Positions 5,354-5,396 of a DNA stretch of 5,396 bases are shown here, in pieces. Location: NCBI GenBank assembly GCA_021784265.1, contig JAJXTA010000263.1, positions 1 through 5,396 on the forward strand. The letters run 5' to 3'. The position numbers and the translations under genes are program-made. Position 1 is the first letter of the stretch. Each line of letters starts with the position of its first letter. This stretch comes from a bacterium. Its GTDB lineage: Bacteria; Verrucomicrobiota; Verrucomicrobiia; Limisphaerales; J093. The notes below the pieces were generated by a model. The model was not told the DNA's origin and made no database searches. It saw nothing but the letters and a program-made list of their open reading frames with translations.

Positions 5354-5396
5354 CGGTCTCCCTCCAAGCGCTGGCGGAACAATTGGCCCGCCGCTT
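5350..5396 (+). CDS. nuoC: NADH-quinone oxidoreductase subunit C, N-terminal fragment
   Basis: An ATG at 5350 overlaps the nuoB stop as ATGA and opens a frame that runs off the window: [15 protein letters not shown] and onward. The short amphipathic start is like the N-terminus of NuoC (30-kDa subunit), which follows nuoB in most nuo operons. Identity rests mainly on gene order. Whether it is a lone nuoC or a nuoCD fusion cannot be seen. Confidence 0.75.
   Translation, partial: MTVSLQALAEQLARR

Noticed and set aside
1..5396. CRISPR array, tRNA, insertion sequence or phage genes
   Set aside because: No regularly spaced repeats, no tRNA-like cloverleaf, and no transposase, integrase or terminal inverted repeats were seen on either strand.

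Overview
The window is GC-rich bacterial chromosome. It ends in the start of a respiratory complex I operon (nuoA, nuoB, first codons of nuoC). Several weaker signs fit the Verrucomicrobiota or a related PVC lineage: separate nuoB and nuoC, a lipoprotein/phospholipase D N-terminus of a kind I associate with that group, a histidine kinase with an HGLKNPL H-box, and scarce Shine-Dalgarno sequences. The assignment rests on recognition of protein style, not on a marker gene, so it is tentative.

Layout. (1) 1-398, minus strand: N-terminal part of a lipoprotein-type phospholipase D/cardiolipin synthase-like gene. An in-frame amber codon at 39-41 interrupts it inside the conserved domain, and recognisable family sequence (ETYIY) continues in the same frame up to the window edge. 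It looks like a pseudogene or a sequence error. (2) 441-773: gene-free divergent intergenic region with an AT-rich patch holding an 8-bp direct repeat and a palindrome. (3) 774-1226, plus: small secreted, charged, helical protein of unknown function, followed by a textbook intrinsic terminator at 1288-1326. (4) 1327-1543: leader with a 7-bp inverted repeat. (5) 1544-2716, plus: outer-membrane beta-barrel protein (start uncertain). (6) 2797-4266, plus: membrane-bound sensor histidine kinase, 80 bp after the barrel gene with a G-quadruplex motif in the gap. No response regulator is in view. (7) 4267-4484: intergenic region with a strong GC hairpin and an operator-like dyad over a weak promoter match. 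(8) 4485-5396, plus: nuoA, nuoB and partial nuoC, tightly overlapping.

How the parts work together. NuoA (membrane) and NuoB (peripheral arm, cluster N2) sit at the quinone-reducing junction of NADH:quinone oxidoreductase, and nuoC continues the module beyond the window. The barrel and kinase genes probably share a transcript, but whether they act together cannot be told from sequence. I see no convincing new multi-gene system, CRISPR array, RNA gene or mobile element. The points most worth checking are the broken phospholipase D gene, the altered FDVE motif in NuoA, the missing acidic residue in the kinase H-box, the TTG start of nuoB, and the small regulatory-looking DNA motifs.
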